Shown: one piece after another, positions 21,270 to 33,192 of the stretch
Numbering within the stretch: the first letter of the stretch is position 1
How the letters are laid out: every line of letters begins with the position of its first letter
DNA from: Prochilodus magdalenae
Taxonomy: Eukaryota; Chordata; Actinopteri; Characiformes; Prochilodontidae
Length of the DNA: 64,000 nucleotides
Direction of reading: 5' to 3'
Assembly: GCA_024036415.1 (NCBI GenBank)
Contig: JAMWET010006961.1
Span: 1 to 64,000 of the forward strand
The notes under the pieces: generated by a model
Database searches by the model: none
The model's input: only the letters and a program-made list of their open reading frames with translations
Told to the model about the DNA's origin: nothing
Translations under genes and position numbers: made by a program

Positions 21270-22865
21270 TCAAATCAAATCAAATCAAATCACTTTGTTA
21301 CATCACATTTTCATAGGTGTGAAGGTGAGTGAAAAACTTAGGTGCGTAGTCCCTTACAGTACTTCAATACAAACATAAATAGACAATAAATATATACAAT
21401 ACTAAGCACTAAAATCTCTGTTACACTAATTTACAGTTATGAATAAAAACTATGATGTATGCAGATGTACACATTACCATATAGCACTATGGTAAGGCTG
21501 AGGTAGATGAGAGACACAGGGTATATACAGGGCATAGAATATTATATTATATATGTTTATACATACGACACAGATATACAGTGTGGATGGAAGATAACAG
21601 TAGGTCAGTCTATGTGCAAGTGTAAATATGCTAATGTAAAGTGCTAATGTAAATTGTCCATGGAGATCATTGTTTAGATGGTTTTGGTGAGGTGTGCTGA
21701 ACCAGGTCCATATACCGGTGCATCAGCACTACTGGCTGTTCAGTAGCCTGATGACTCGGGGGAAGAAACTATCTCGGAGGCGGCTGGTTCTGGACTTTAT
21801 ACTTCGGAACCTCCTCCCACTCTGCAGCTGTGAGAACAGACAGTGGCTTGGGTGGGTGGAGTCCTTTAAAATCCTCCAGGTTTTCCTCGCAGCAGCTGGT
21901 GTATAAATCCAGGAGGTTTGGAAGCTGAACCCCGGTGATGTACTGAGCTGTCCGCACCACCCTCTGCAAAGCTTTCCGCTCGATAGCAGCGCAGCTTCCA
22001 TACCAGGTGGTGATGGAGCCAGTTAGAATGCTCTCCACAGTACATGTGTAGAATGTTCTGAGGATGCGAGGGTCCATGCCAAACCTCTTCAGCCGTCTGA
22101 GGAAGAAGAGGCGCTGTTGTGCCTTCTTCACTACCCGTGTGGTGTGTTCAGTCCATGTGAGTTCCTCTGTGATGTGAACACCGAGGAACTTAAAGCTGCT
22201 GACCCTCTCTACAGCGGCCCCATTGATGGTAATGGGGGTGTGGTCTCTCTCCTGCTTCCTGAAGTCCACTATTAGCTCCTTGGTCTTGTTGACAGTGAGA
22301 GAAAGGTTATTCTCCCAGCACCAGTGTGTCAGGAAGCTGACCTCCTCTCTGTAGGCCTCCTCGTTGTTATTGGAGATCAGGCCCACAATTGTAGTGTCAT
22401 CTGCAAATCTGATGATGACATTGGAGCTGTGTCTGGCTGTACAGTCATGCGTATACAGTGAGTAAGAGAGGGCTGAGCACACAACCCTGTGGGGCTCCAG
22501 TGCTATGGGGTCAGTGAGGAGGAGGTGATGCCAGCCAACTTCACCACCTGGCGTCAGTCCGTCAGGAAGTTCAGGATCCAGCTACACAGAGAACTGTTCA
22601 GACCCAGATCCCGAAGCTTGATGTCGAGTTTTGACGGGACGATGGTGTTGAATGCTGAGCTGTAGTCCACAAACAGCATTCTCACATACGTGTTCTTTTT
22701 GTCCAGGTGGGAGAGGGCAGTGTGCAGTGTCAGGGCTATTGCTTCATCAGTGGATCTGTTCTGTCGGTAGGCGAACTGCAGTGGGTCCAGGGTGGCAGGT
22801 AGTGAGGAGAAGATGAAGTCTCTGACCAGCTTCTCAAAGCACTTGCTTATGATGGAGGTAAGCAA
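21270..22865 (-). mobile_element. LINE (L2-like non-LTR retrotransposon), 5'-truncated and frameshifted
   Basis: The minus-strand frames encode the reverse transcriptase C-terminal half. 22865-22554 holds [14 protein letters not shown] and [13 protein letters not shown]. 22482-21769 holds SLYTHDC, the catalytic FADDT and a RQ/KELIVDFRKQ segment. 22001-21729 gives the C-terminal RTSRLRDSFFPR stretch. At least two frameshifts separate these. The 3' end on the minus strand finishes in an AAATC-type repeat near 21270-21290, typical of L2-type tails. The endonuclease half is absent, so it cannot mobilise itself. Confidence 0.85.
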
Positions 22866-23540
22866 GTGCTTATAAATGTGTTTTTACATTAAAGATCTTT
22901 TGTTTTGAAATTTTAATTCCTGTTAATGTGAAATTGCCACTTCAGTAGACTATGCAGACTTAAAGTAAACACATCAGACACCGCATAGAAGTGATATCTC
23001 TAGAAAAAAGAATTTTCAATAGCTGTGTAGACCGAATTTTCAAAAAGAAAACATTGTGCCAGGGTTGCTCCTTCCTCTGGGTCAAACTCCTTCCTTTTGC
23101 ATCCCAATCCAGAGGTGGGCATTCCGAAATGTCATCAATTACCTCCTACTGTGCCTCCATGTCGAATCTCAGACAAGAAGGAGTAAACAAAGCTTAACAC
23201 CCAGATCGAGCTCTCCTACAATGTTTATACAATTGTAGACATGAGCTAGGACTGTATTTTCTGTATATTTGGTGATTTTTAAGTATTATAGAATTTTGAT
23301 TTAGATCTCAAGCCTATAATAATGCCAACCATGCCAATAATTTGGCATGGTTTGAGTACAAATTCCAAGTGAGGGCTTTAACCCTACTGTGGAGTGCTGA
23401 TGATATAGGGAACCATCACATATAACAGTCAGTCACCCTTAACAGTGATACTAGGGACACTTATTGGGGCAGTCATGGGCTGGAGGTTAGGAAACCAGTC
23501 TTGTGATCAGTTTCCCAGGAATGTTTTCACCAAATTGCAG
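22866..23540. other. Intergenic DNA
   Basis: No gene is supported. A short tRNA-SINE-like stretch lies at about 23455-23520 ('ctggaggttaggaaaccagt'). Confidence 0.45.
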
Positions 23541-23544
23541 CACT

Positions 23545-23705
23545 TCCTTGGCATACCCGGTCACCAGTTTTACTCCCAGTTGAGAATTTATGGGATCAGC
23601 TGGGACACCAGCTTCAGCAATCCACCAGTGTGCAGAATCTCCAGGTTCAATTGAAACACCTGGGGGCAAATGTGCCACATGATGCCATACAGAACCTAGA
23701 GGCTA
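23545..23705 (+). mobile_element. Tc1-like transposase C-terminal scrap
   Basis: Text around 'gagaatttatgggatcagct' followed by 'gggacaccagcttcagcaat' resembles the segment after the catalytic glutamate of Tc1-like transposases (LWDQLGHQLQQ type). The frame is broken and no ends are visible. Confidence 0.4.
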
Positions 23706-23709
23706 GAGC

Positions 23710-24629
23710 CTGTTTTCAATTATAGACGTTTCCCCAGTAAATGTACCCTTTCACTCTATTACTGTAATCACTTACATATATCAGTACATTCACACATAGA
23801 AAGTTTCAATCAATCCAATTCCAACACCAATACCAAAAACCAATAACTACACAACATATACAGTTTCTTAGTTTCTTTAAGTTTTTTAGAGGCTGCAGCA
23901 GTTTTGCTGATTGTGGTGTTTGAAGGTTGTGGTGTTGCTGCTGCTGCTATAACCCCATAACCCACAACATCTTCTGATTGGCTGAAAGCTCTTCTGAAGG
24001 GGTTGTCCATATCATGTCAGGGTGACCATAGCGTGATATTTAAACACTGTCAGAAGAAGTGCTCACACTTGAGCTTCTAATTTCCCCACGAATACATCTC
24101 TGATGGTTATTTTAGTTTACTTACTGGAGTTTTAGAGATTTAACCACATTTTCAGTAGTACTGGAGTAGTATTGAAAGCAGTTGTAGGAATTGGATTTGT
24201 GCCCAGCCCAAAAGATCTGCCACTAAAGAAAGATGAAAAACAACTATGAAGAGAGTCGTGAGTATCTAGAAATGTATATATTCTCTGTTATATATTTATT
24301 TGATTTAAATGTACAAATTAATATTATCTATTAATTACATCCTGCTTTAAATACACATTTTGTTTCGTTTTGATTGAAATCAAAGTGTTGTGCCTTATTT
24401 TGTTGAGTATCTTGAAGCCATACTAGCACTGGAGATGCTCCACTCGGCAGAGTTCAGCTGAACTATGCAGGGAGCTAGATCTCCAGAAACATGACTGGGC
24501 ATACTACTGCCATAAAACAATAACAGACATATGATTGCATGTGCTTATATTGGTAGAGCTGGTTATGCTGAACTTTTGGAACCTTGTGAGAACCAGTGAG
24601 AAAGTGAAGCTTGTGGTTGCTTATGAGGT
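23710..24629. other. Intergenic DNA
   Basis: No coding or RNA signal was recognised. A short CTG-type run lies at 23937-23948. Confidence 0.5.
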
Positions 24630-24975
24630 CTGAAAGTCACACTCACGACATGACCCGCTAAGGCAGTATGCAGGGTGAATGTGTGAAGATTGGGTGGAGA
24701 ATTGCACGTCTACTATTCAACACAGATGTTAAGAGCCCGGGGTGGTGTTCAGGCTCCAGTAAATGCCACCATATTCCATGACCTAAGATGTTACAATTTA
24801 GCATAAGGTTAAGACTCACCTATGTCTAAAGCATAACCTTTCTATCTATAAGAACTAAGCCAAGAATGTAGGATCAGTCTTAACGTTGGTACTGACACAA
24901 CAACCCACTCTTTACCCTCCCACCATCAAATAATTTGATATATCCTCCTATTTTATGTTTTCATGCTAGCCACCT
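24630..24975 (+). repeat. Duplicated non-coding block, copy 2
   Basis: This is the direct-repeat partner of 20850-21195. It differs by scattered substitutions and small gaps, and both ends align. Confidence 0.75.
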
Positions 24976-25599
24976 GACAACTAGCCTACAAATGATAAAC
25001 TAATGGACACTATCATACGCGGTGGACCGGTTGGTGATGTTTACTGCCTATCATTTATGTCGAAAAAGTTCCTGATGTCCCCTGGCTTTTTTGGTGCCTC
25101 TCACGTTGGATAAAGTCAGACTGACACATGCTGAGCTAAAAGCAAAGCTTGTTTTTATTGACAGGTTAGAAATTAGGTGTGTGTGAGGGACATGTGACCA
25201 TGAGGTCATCAGGTTGGAGGCAGAGGGGTAACCTGGAAGTGTGACAGTGCCATCATTTCTACAAAGTATAAAACATGTTGGCTGTGCAGGCAGTAAGGTA
25301 TCTGAAGGTCATCTGAAGTCGCCTCAAAGACCATATTTCTCCACTGCCTGAGGGATGTGGATTGTCAGCCATGAGGACTACCCATTATCACCCTAACCAG
25401 CTCCCGCCTCCTCTGTGTCTGATAGTAACTATGATTCTTAGAGTCTTTAGAAACCCCACCCTTTAAGTCAATCAAATGCTAGCATTGGTCTTACTTGGTA
25501 GCCTCTGGTAGTCACATGGGAATATTCTAATATGACTTCACTTCAAAAACAAAGCAAACTGGCTTGTTTAATTATTGGTAGTGGCATTTGTGTAAGAAC

Positions 25600-25800
25600 T
25601 CCACCTGCCTTGCCGTTTCTGATCCACTCACACCAGAATAACACACACTAACACACCACCACCACGTGCAGTGTCACTGCAGTGCTAAAAATGATCCACC
25701 CACCACATAATACCTGCTCCGTGGTGGTCCTATGGGGGGTCCTGAACATTGAAGAACAGGGTAATAAAGGATACAGTGCTTTACAGACAGTTGACATCAG
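25600..25800 (+). mobile_element. DNA-transposon repeat fragment
   Basis: The text 'cagtgtcactgcagtgct' and 'cataatacctgctccgtggt' is the reverse-oriented counterpart of 47560-47640, which lies inside an element with intact inverted ends (47382-47990). It is an internal fragment of the same family. Confidence 0.5.
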
Positions 25801-25841
25801 TAATGGAGTGGATTACTACTAGTAGTACTACAGCAACTGCT

Positions 25842-25845
<4 letters not shown>

Positions 25846-25877
<32 letters not shown>
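25846..25877 (+). repeat. (CA)n microsatellite
   Basis: About 16 CA units. Confidence 0.9.
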
Positions 25878-25879
<2 letters not shown>

Positions 25880-26225
25880 AAGTACCATGTTAATGTAGTT
25901 TTAGCTAGACCCTGAGTTAAAGAGATACAGGTTTAGGTGTGTAGTAAACGTGAGGACTGAGCTCCATAGTTTAGAACCATAATAACTTAAGGGGCTCTCC
26001 ATGTTTCCTGTATTTTACAGATTTATATATTTTACAGAAGGTATTTGCAGAAGGTCAGCATCTGTAGACCTAAGATCACGAGCTGGAACATAAACAGAGA
26101 GAGGTTCTGTGATATAAGCAGGTTCTAGATTACTTAGAGCCTTGTAGACCAGCAGCAGAACTTTAAAGACTGTTCTAATAGACACAGGTAGCCAGTGCAG
26201 CTCTTTCAGAACAGGAGTGATATGA
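25880..26225 (-). mobile_element. LINE ORF2 C-terminal relic
   Basis: Read on the minus strand, 26217-25890 gives ELHWLPVSIRTVFK, then LLLVYKALSNLEPAYI and VPARDLRS. This matches the conserved C-terminal end of fish non-LTR retrotransposon ORF2. Stops and frameshifts interrupt it and no reverse transcriptase core remains. Confidence 0.6.
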
Positions 26226-26985
26226 GCCCTGTGTTTGGTATCGGTTGGGATTAAACCAGTCTAAAACTGAGCCAGAGAGGTCGACCCAGTGTTCAAGACG
26301 ATGTTTGTTAATTACAACATATGACTGCCTGGATATTTTCATGGCATTATTGTAGGTAGAGATCTGAGAATGCCATAGTGGACCTGCAGTTGGTTTTCTT
26401 CCAAAAGCGCTCAGATTATTGACAAATTCTCTTAAGCTGGTGTATGAATTTTTCTACTAAGTTTTTCTTCCATTTTACTGGAGCGTCACTATCTAGAGCT
26501 TCCTTTAATCCAGAGTTTAGATCAGAAGCCAGATCACTACATGAGAAGGTCCGAGCTATATTTGGTGCACTGTTATAAATATTTCTAAGTATATCTACAT
26601 GAACAGTAACACTGTCTCAAAATAGTACAGTTAAATACAGTTATTTCTATTTATGAAGGTACCACTAAGTGAGCACTAATTATATATATTAGCGTACTAA
26701 GTACGTAGAATATGAAAAACATATGCATATTTATTCAGCAAATAAACAGTAATTGTGCATTAAAATGTACTCTGTAATGTTCTGCAATAAGTGCAATCTA
26801 GTATGTCAGAAACACATGCACAATATAAGTTTGTGGTGTTAAAAGAAAATCCATTTATTCAATAACTCGCATCTATGTGACTGTTTCATTGCAGGGCCCT
26901 TACTTGAAAAAGAGACCAGTGAGATCTCTACTCCCTTTCGTGGTGAGTTTTGTTTATCTGTATTTAGAAAAGCTAAACATTGATT
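26226..26985. other. Intergenic DNA
   Basis: Nothing is recognised with confidence. The text to about 26600 may be further repeat sequence continuing from the LINE relic. Confidence 0.4.
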
Positions 26986-26998
26986 TTATGTATGTATG

Positions 26999-27045
<47 letters not shown>
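26986..27045 (+). repeat. (TATG)n/(AT)n microsatellite
   Basis: A short TATG run leads into about 21 AT units. Confidence 0.9.
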
Positions 27046-27050
<5 letters not shown>

Positions 27051-27272
27051 ATATGTGCGTGCATGTGTGTGTGTATATATAAATGTGTGTGTGTGTACTT
27101 TTACAAATGGTTTTGTTTTGCTGGAATATCATAATAGTATAAACAAATACTTTCTAGAACTACTGCTCTGGCCCTGCCAGCATAATAGTGACCCCTAGAC
27201 CCCAACACAAGAAATGCAGCACAGGAAATGTGATTTAGTGCAGGAAACAAGAAGCAGATTAAGAGGTAGACT

Positions 27273-28800
27273 ATCAATCAATCAATCAATCAACATTTAT
27301 TTATATCGCGCTTTTTACAACCAAAGTTGTCTCAAAGCAGCTTCACAAAAAATCTATTTGTCATACAAAGAAAAGAACCACAAGGTTAATGTACAGACAT
27401 GTGAGGGTGGAAAAACCGGGTCCGAGCCCCCCTTGAGCAAGCCAGAGGCAACAGTGGCGAGGAAAAACTCCCCCGGGTAAGGAAGAAACCTCGAGAGGGA
27501 CCAGGCTCAAGGGCGGAACCCAACCTCCTCAGGTCAACCCGGATGAGAAGAGAGAGACAGACAGAATTAACATAGAGGAACATCTAATAGATCCAGTCTG
27601 ATTAGATCCAGTCTGATTAGATCCAGTCTGATTAGATCCAGTCTGATTAGTCCAGGAGGCAGTAACTGCAAGTTGGAGTCGACCATAATAAGCATGGCCA
27701 GACGCTGGTCAGTGTAAGGTTGTGGTCATGCCGGGTGATGAAACAGGACAGGAGACACACAGTGGCGCTGATGCTCAGGTGCCTCTATCCACTCTGGGGG
27801 TTCTGATGTGATCACGTCAATCCAGTGCTTAACACAGAAGAAGAAAGAAAGAGAGAAAGAAGGATAGAGATAGGGAAAGTAAGAGAGAGAGAGATGGAGA
27901 CAGACACTGATTAGGAGGATTAAGGATTAAGAGGTAGATATTGTAATTTGTTGAATTGAGAGTGTGTAGTCCTGAGAGTCCTGTAGAGGATTCCTCAGCG
28001 CTGGTAGCCCCTCAGTGTGATCCGTCAGGAATGATCCGCTCATAGAGGAGACAGACAAGAGGGAGAAGTTTGGGTATTGGTCCATTTATGGAGAAATGTA
28101 AATTAAAGCGGTAAACAGATGTTATCAGCTAAATGCTTGTGCAAACAAGTAAGTTTTGAGTCTAGTTTTAAATGTAGAGAGTGTGTCTGATTCCCGAACG
28201 GATAAAGGGAGAAGATTCCAGAGTTTCGGGGCTACGCAAGAAAAGGCTGGAAAGCAAGAAAATGCCACTGCTGTGGTTCTTCTGAACCTAGGTACTGTCA
28301 GCAGGCCACTATTTTGTGAGCGGAGCGCACGCGTGGGTTCGTATGAGTGAAGTAGTTCACTGAGATACTGAGGGGCCAGACCGTTCACTGACTTGTACTC
28401 CACACGAAATTTAACAGGTAGCCAGTGTAGTGAGGACAGTATCGGGGAAATGTGATTGTATTTTTTAGTTCTAGTATGGTTCGAGCTGGAGCTTATGTAG
28501 AGCCTTATTTGTGCACCCGGCTAAAAGTGTGTTGCAATAATCCAGCCTAGAAGTTATGAAGGCATGGACCAGCTTTTCCGCGTCTTTTAAGGATAGGATA
28601 TCACGCAATTTAGCGATATTCCGTAGATGGAAGAATGCCGTCCTAACTGTGTTACTGATATGTGCATCGAAAGACAAGCTTGTATCGAAGATAACGCCTA
28701 GATTTCTCAGAGTTGAGCTAGGAGTAATAGTGTGGCCATCTATATTCATGACAAATCGGGAGAGTTTAGTTCTCTCTGCATTAGGCTACATGTGGTCTTA
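27273..28800 (-). mobile_element. Second LINE, 5'-truncated
   Basis: Minus-strand frame 28749-28471 encodes MNIDGHTITPSSTLRNLGVIFD and SRLDYCNTLLAG. Frame 28403-28125 encodes MEYKSVNGLAPQYLSELL and KLWNLLPLSVRE. These are the C-terminal part of a fish non-LTR retrotransposon ORF2. A 3' UTR of about 850 bp follows and ends at 27273-27293 in a TTGA-type repeat (on the + strand, 'caatcaatcaatcaatcaac'). A four-copy run of 'gattagatccagtct' at about 27598-27650 sits in that UTR. Confidence 0.75.
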
Positions 28801-29199
28801 GGAACTGTTGTGTTAAGTCAATCCAAAAGCTTATCCATGTAGAAAAGTCCTCAAAGGAGGCAATATTTGTGAGTTATTGTGTTTCATATAGATAATATGT
28901 TATTATAGTTGTAACTTAACTATTTCTAAAGAGATTATCAGCACCACTTTAGAATAAGGCTACCCTTATAAAAGGTTTATGGATGGTTTAAAATTAGTTT
29001 ATATATGTCTATTAGTTAAGTCATAAACACCCCACAAAGTCTTAGTAAGAGGCAATAACACATTATTAATAATAAAAGAGCAAAAGTGAGCTCTTCCATA
29101 TGATGAATGTGAATATGTACTGGGGACTCAGTAAGTTAATTAAACATAAAAATTTAAGCTTTAACAATATAAAAGAATGTAAGTTTACGTCTCACTTCC

Positions 29200-29760
29200 G
29201 GGTGACTTCTGCTGCTCCTCTGGACTCAACTTCCCAGAGTGCATCACCCGATGACGTCACACCTACATGTCCCCAGGGTACTAATCACTGACGCTCTAGG
29301 TCACCAGAGTTCTAGCCCAGCTGATTTCCATCACCAGTCTGCATTAAAGCCCCACACATGCACACACTTATTGCAAAGTTTTGCCAAACCCTTGTTTGCA
29401 ACTCTGAGCGTTCTTTCTACTGTTTGTTATCTCCGGCTTTGACCTCCTTTGTTTTTTGACTACCCCTCCCTTCTTTGACACTTTGGCTTTGTTCTCTTAT
29501 ACCTTCTGGCTGTTCAATCACTTTCTGCATCCTGACTGTTCTTTCTGCCTCTCCCCTAAATTCTGGTTGCCTCGCTGATTGTTTATTCTGGTTTTGACCC
29601 TTAGCCTGTACCCTGACTTTGACCTCGTCTTCTCCTTCATGTTTGATTGTGCTGCTTTGTGGAACTGCCTGATTGTTTAATGAAGCGTACTTAACTTTTT
29701 GCTCTGCGCGCATCGGCCTAAGTTTTGTCTGTGACAGTTGCCCTTCCTATTTGAGTGTTG
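29200..29760 (+). repeat. Dispersed CT-rich repeat, copy 2 (plus orientation)
   Basis: It opens with 'cagagtgcatcacccgatga' and 'cgtcac', the reverse complement of text at 1685-1710. It runs through pyrimidine-rich phrases to 'ttttgtctgtgacag'. The ends suggest an LTR or non-autonomous element, but no target-site duplication was found. Confidence 0.45.
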
Positions 29761-31207
29761 CAACCTCTTATTAATGACTTGAAGGTGTTTATGACCTAAT
29801 TTCTAACCATTAATAAACTAATTTTAAAACACATTATAGGGGTAGTCTTATTCTAAAGTGGTACAAGAAAATGCAAGAGCAAATTAAAGGAGAAAGCCAA
29901 AGGAAACTGGAGTGTTGGTTTCTGAGAGTAAAAAATGGGACTCCAAACAACCATGCATCCTTCCACTTAAAGAAAATGTATATCATGGGTCTGAAAGTCA
30001 TGTGAGTGGCATACAGGCAACTGTAGGATATTGATAGGGTGTAGGATGTAGAAGGGAAGTGTTGCATGTGTTTATTCACCCAAATTTATTATAACCCCCT
30101 GTTTTGTGTGTTTGAGGAGAAGGAGAATGAATCAGAAACAAAGTTCAGAGAAATGGAAAGAGCAAAGAACAGAAAAAGTTAATGATTGGTGAGACTGGTG
30201 GCCAGCATGAGCTAGCTATCCCTGATCCTCTGAGACTGTTGAGGACAGCTAGAGCAAAGGTTAGCCTGGCCACAGTTTCTCCAGACATACAGTAGTTTGC
30301 ACAATGAAGTGACAACCAAGTGACTTGAAAATATTATTTGGCCATGAGGGAAGTGCAAGGGCTGCCCATTGCCATCTTGGGAGCTTTAGGTAGCCAGTCA
30401 TGCCTGTGTGTCAGTCACACAATTCACAGGAGAAAGAAATACAACCTGCAAAAACATTCTGCTAAACGTCAGTACAATTCCAGGTCCTTGCCATCCTGAT
30501 AAGTGACATTCCACTGTTGGATAAAGGCTGCAGGGTCAGCGGACAGATGGAATCAGTATGTCTAGAATGACAAAGAGCAGGAGGAAAGTTGGTAAGGAGG
30601 CATAGTGTAAAGATGAGGAAAAAGGGAGCTGATGGGATGTTAGACGGAAGGGATGGTGGTGGTGCTGGCAAGAGTGGCCAGGCGGGGGATAGAAGACTGG
30701 GGATAGAACAGTGTTCAGTGGCAGGGAAGGAGTTAAAGTCCAAGACAAGAGTATCAAGGTTCATTACAAGCTAAGCATAAGTAGCTTTGTCTTTCTGTCT
30801 TTCTTCAGAGGATACAAAGCTTGCGGGTAAAGGGGTGAAATTAAAGGCCATAGAAAGTAGCGGTACCCTTACCAAATTCATTTCATAACTCCAATCAGTG
30901 GCTGATTTGACAGGAAATTATATGAAGCATGGTCTCTGACTTTTGAGCAGGATATTATAATCAGTGATGGATGCATTCAAACCAAGGTGTTTTAAATTTC
31001 ACAAAGCACTGCTATCCTGCTTCCAGTCTGCCACAAGTGACCAAACAAGTGCCTACCAGTCTTGGTATTGCAAAGTGTACAGGTTCGATTTTTGTGTCCT
31101 ACAATTTAAGCATTTTTCTTCCAGTGGTTGTTTACTTAAACTGCAGTGACGTCATTAAGTGATTGTGTTGCCCTGCTTCAAGCTGTAAGATATCTGTTGA
31201 TTCACAG
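29761..31207. other. Region upstream of GIMAP exon 1
   Basis: The first GIMAP GTPase exon enters in phase 1, so a coding or leader exon should lie upstream. I could not identify it in this stretch. No other gene is supported. The minus-strand frames near 30460-30760 are low-complexity. Confidence 0.45.
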
Positions 31208-32046
31208 AGTCTGCAGTAAGAATTGTTCTGGTGGGTAAAACTGGAGCAGGAAAGAGCGCAAGTGGAAACACCATCCTGGGCATAGAAGGCTTCTTCGAAG
31301 AAGGTTCTTCACCTGTGTCCATTACGAAAGAATGCAAGCAAGGGTCTACCATCCATGACGGCCGGCAAATCTGTGTGGTGGATACGCTTGGACTTTTTGA
31401 TACACAGGGTCAAGAAGGAGTGGAAGAACAAATAAAAGATTGTGTCCACTTGTCCCTACCGGGACCTCACGCATTCCTTCTCGTGATCAAAGTGGGAAGA
31501 TTCACAGAGGAGGAAAAAAAAGCTGTGAAGTGGATTCAGGAGAACTTTGGTAAAGATGCCGCACTCTTTACCATCATTCTGTTCACTCATGTTGATCAGC
31601 TAAAGGGGAAACCTCTGGGAGATTACATCAGAGAAAGCAGAGATCTTCTACAGTCCGTCGACGGCTGTGGTGGTAGATATCATGGATTCAACAATGACAG
31701 TAAACAAGACCAAGAGCAGGTCATGCAGCTGCTGGAGAAAATAGATCTGATGGTGGAGGGAAACGGAGGAAAACATTACACAAATCAGATGTTTCAAAAA
31801 GCCCAGGAAGAGATCCTTCAAAGGATCAAGAAGGAGAATAAAAAAAAACGAAAAGAGAAGATGAAGGAATTTGCACTGGGAGCCGGAACAGCACTGGGCG
31901 CAGGAGGAGCGGTGGCAGGAGGAGTGGCTGTCGGAGTCACAGGAGCTATAGCGCTGCCAGTAGCAGGAGCTGTAGCTGGAGGAGCACTTGCTGTGGGAAC
32001 AGTGGTGAAGCTTATTTATGATAAAATGAGAAAAACAGCAGAATGA
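31208..32046 (+). CDS. GIMAP-family GTPase, gene 1 (main exon)
   Basis: This AIG1-type GTPase exon starts after acceptor TTCACAG in phase 1 and reads SAVRIVLVGKTGAGKSASGN. The GKTGAGKS P-loop (G1) is intact. G3 reads VVDTLG instead of the usual DTPG. G4 is FTHVDQLKG, the form common in fish GIMAPs. The conserved HYTNQMF box follows, then a lysine-rich stretch near residues 200-215 and a Gly/Ala-rich hydrophobic tail of about 45 residues that may anchor it to membranes. The family acts in lymphocyte survival and vesicle biology. The exon encodes about 278 residues. The first exon is not located. GTG at 31231 is not the start: the frame is open upstream to the acceptor. Confidence 0.85.
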
Positions 32047-32061
32047 ACACTGAAGGTGGTA

Positions 32062-32594
32062 CAGTACCATCAAACAGTCAAAAGTTTAGACACATCCAAC
32101 TAAACAGATGGTGTTGGTGATCTTAACCATCCATAGTCTGAACCAATCCATATTCTGATATACCACATCTACCCCTGATGTACACAGTATGATCCTCCTC
32201 CATATCTCCACCTCTAATATATATTTAGTGGTGTAAAAGCTTTGATCTCTTTTTCTGCACAGTGTAAAAGCTCTAGTTCTCCTTTCAGGTTAGTGAATAT
32301 TCATGATGGACCGACCAATAGAATCGCTCCAAACCTGCTTAGTAATAAACCTTGTTCTATCAGCTCCACTGCAGGGTAAGAAAGCTGGTTCCTCCTCCTG
32401 TAAAGGTCCATTCTGGAGGGATTTAAGGTGGACTGTATAATTCCATTCTGGAGGTGTTTAAGGTGGACTGTATAATTCCATGAGGGCTAGTTTATAGTTT
32501 GGTGTCTTCACTGTCATTCTAAAGTAAGGCATTAAGATAATCATAATCATAACCTGCTGTGAGTAGCTGTATGTAAACTTCTGACCGGTGCTAG
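32062..32594 (+). mobile_element. MITE copy 1, 16 bp downstream of GIMAP gene 1
   Basis: The left end is 'cagtaccatcaaacagtcaa' with 'aagtttagacac' following. The right end near 32580 reads 'aacttctgaccggtgcta', an imperfect inverted repeat. The interior (agatggtgttggtgatctta) matches 34153-34675 in reverse complement. No transposase is encoded. Confidence 0.7.
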
Positions 32595-33192
32595 ATCATA
32601 AGATGTGCTATTTTTATATGCTTGCCTTGATTTTGCAATATGTAAGTTTTTTAAATATTCTATGTTCAGAAATGTCCCTGTTTACAATGACAAATTGGAA
32701 GTGATCTACAAAAAGTAAGACCTTAACTGCTTGAGCTGTTCAGTGCTAATATGTTTTAATCAATCGTTTCTGATCTCTTTTAGCTTAGCTTAATTGGATG
32801 GTTATCCACATAATAATATTAGACTGCCACTCAGTCTCTTGAGTCTCTTTAGTTTATGAATGACATCAGTAGTATATGTTTGATACTAAAGCTGTGTTTT
32901 AAGTTGTCTTGTTCTTATACTTAAATTTCTCCATTAAACTGGAACTGAATCGACTGAATGTGACTGGTTACTTGATTTATATGATTTATGATTTATATAC
33001 ATCTGGGCCACTGATTGGCAGGAATTACATGCTCAAATCCACTAGAATGTGAATCAGTTTCCGTTTCCTGAAAACGGGATACATCTGCCCATTTTAAACT
33101 CATGTTCCAGCAGCATGTGCAGGATGGTTTAGATTATCATAGCATTATTTTTAACACAAAAAGGTTTGTATTTGTTTATGTTTTATCCACAG

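Noticed and set aside
31648..32073. Minus-strand frame of 141 codons, rich in Ser/Cys/His
   Set aside because: It is the antisense shadow of the GIMAP gene 1 exon, caused by its Gly/Ala-rich codons.
33102..33192. Upstream ATG extension of GIMAP gene 2
   Set aside because: The extension reads through a pyrimidine-rich tract and a strong acceptor. The sister gene also begins its exon at this point in the same phase, so the stretch is taken as intron.
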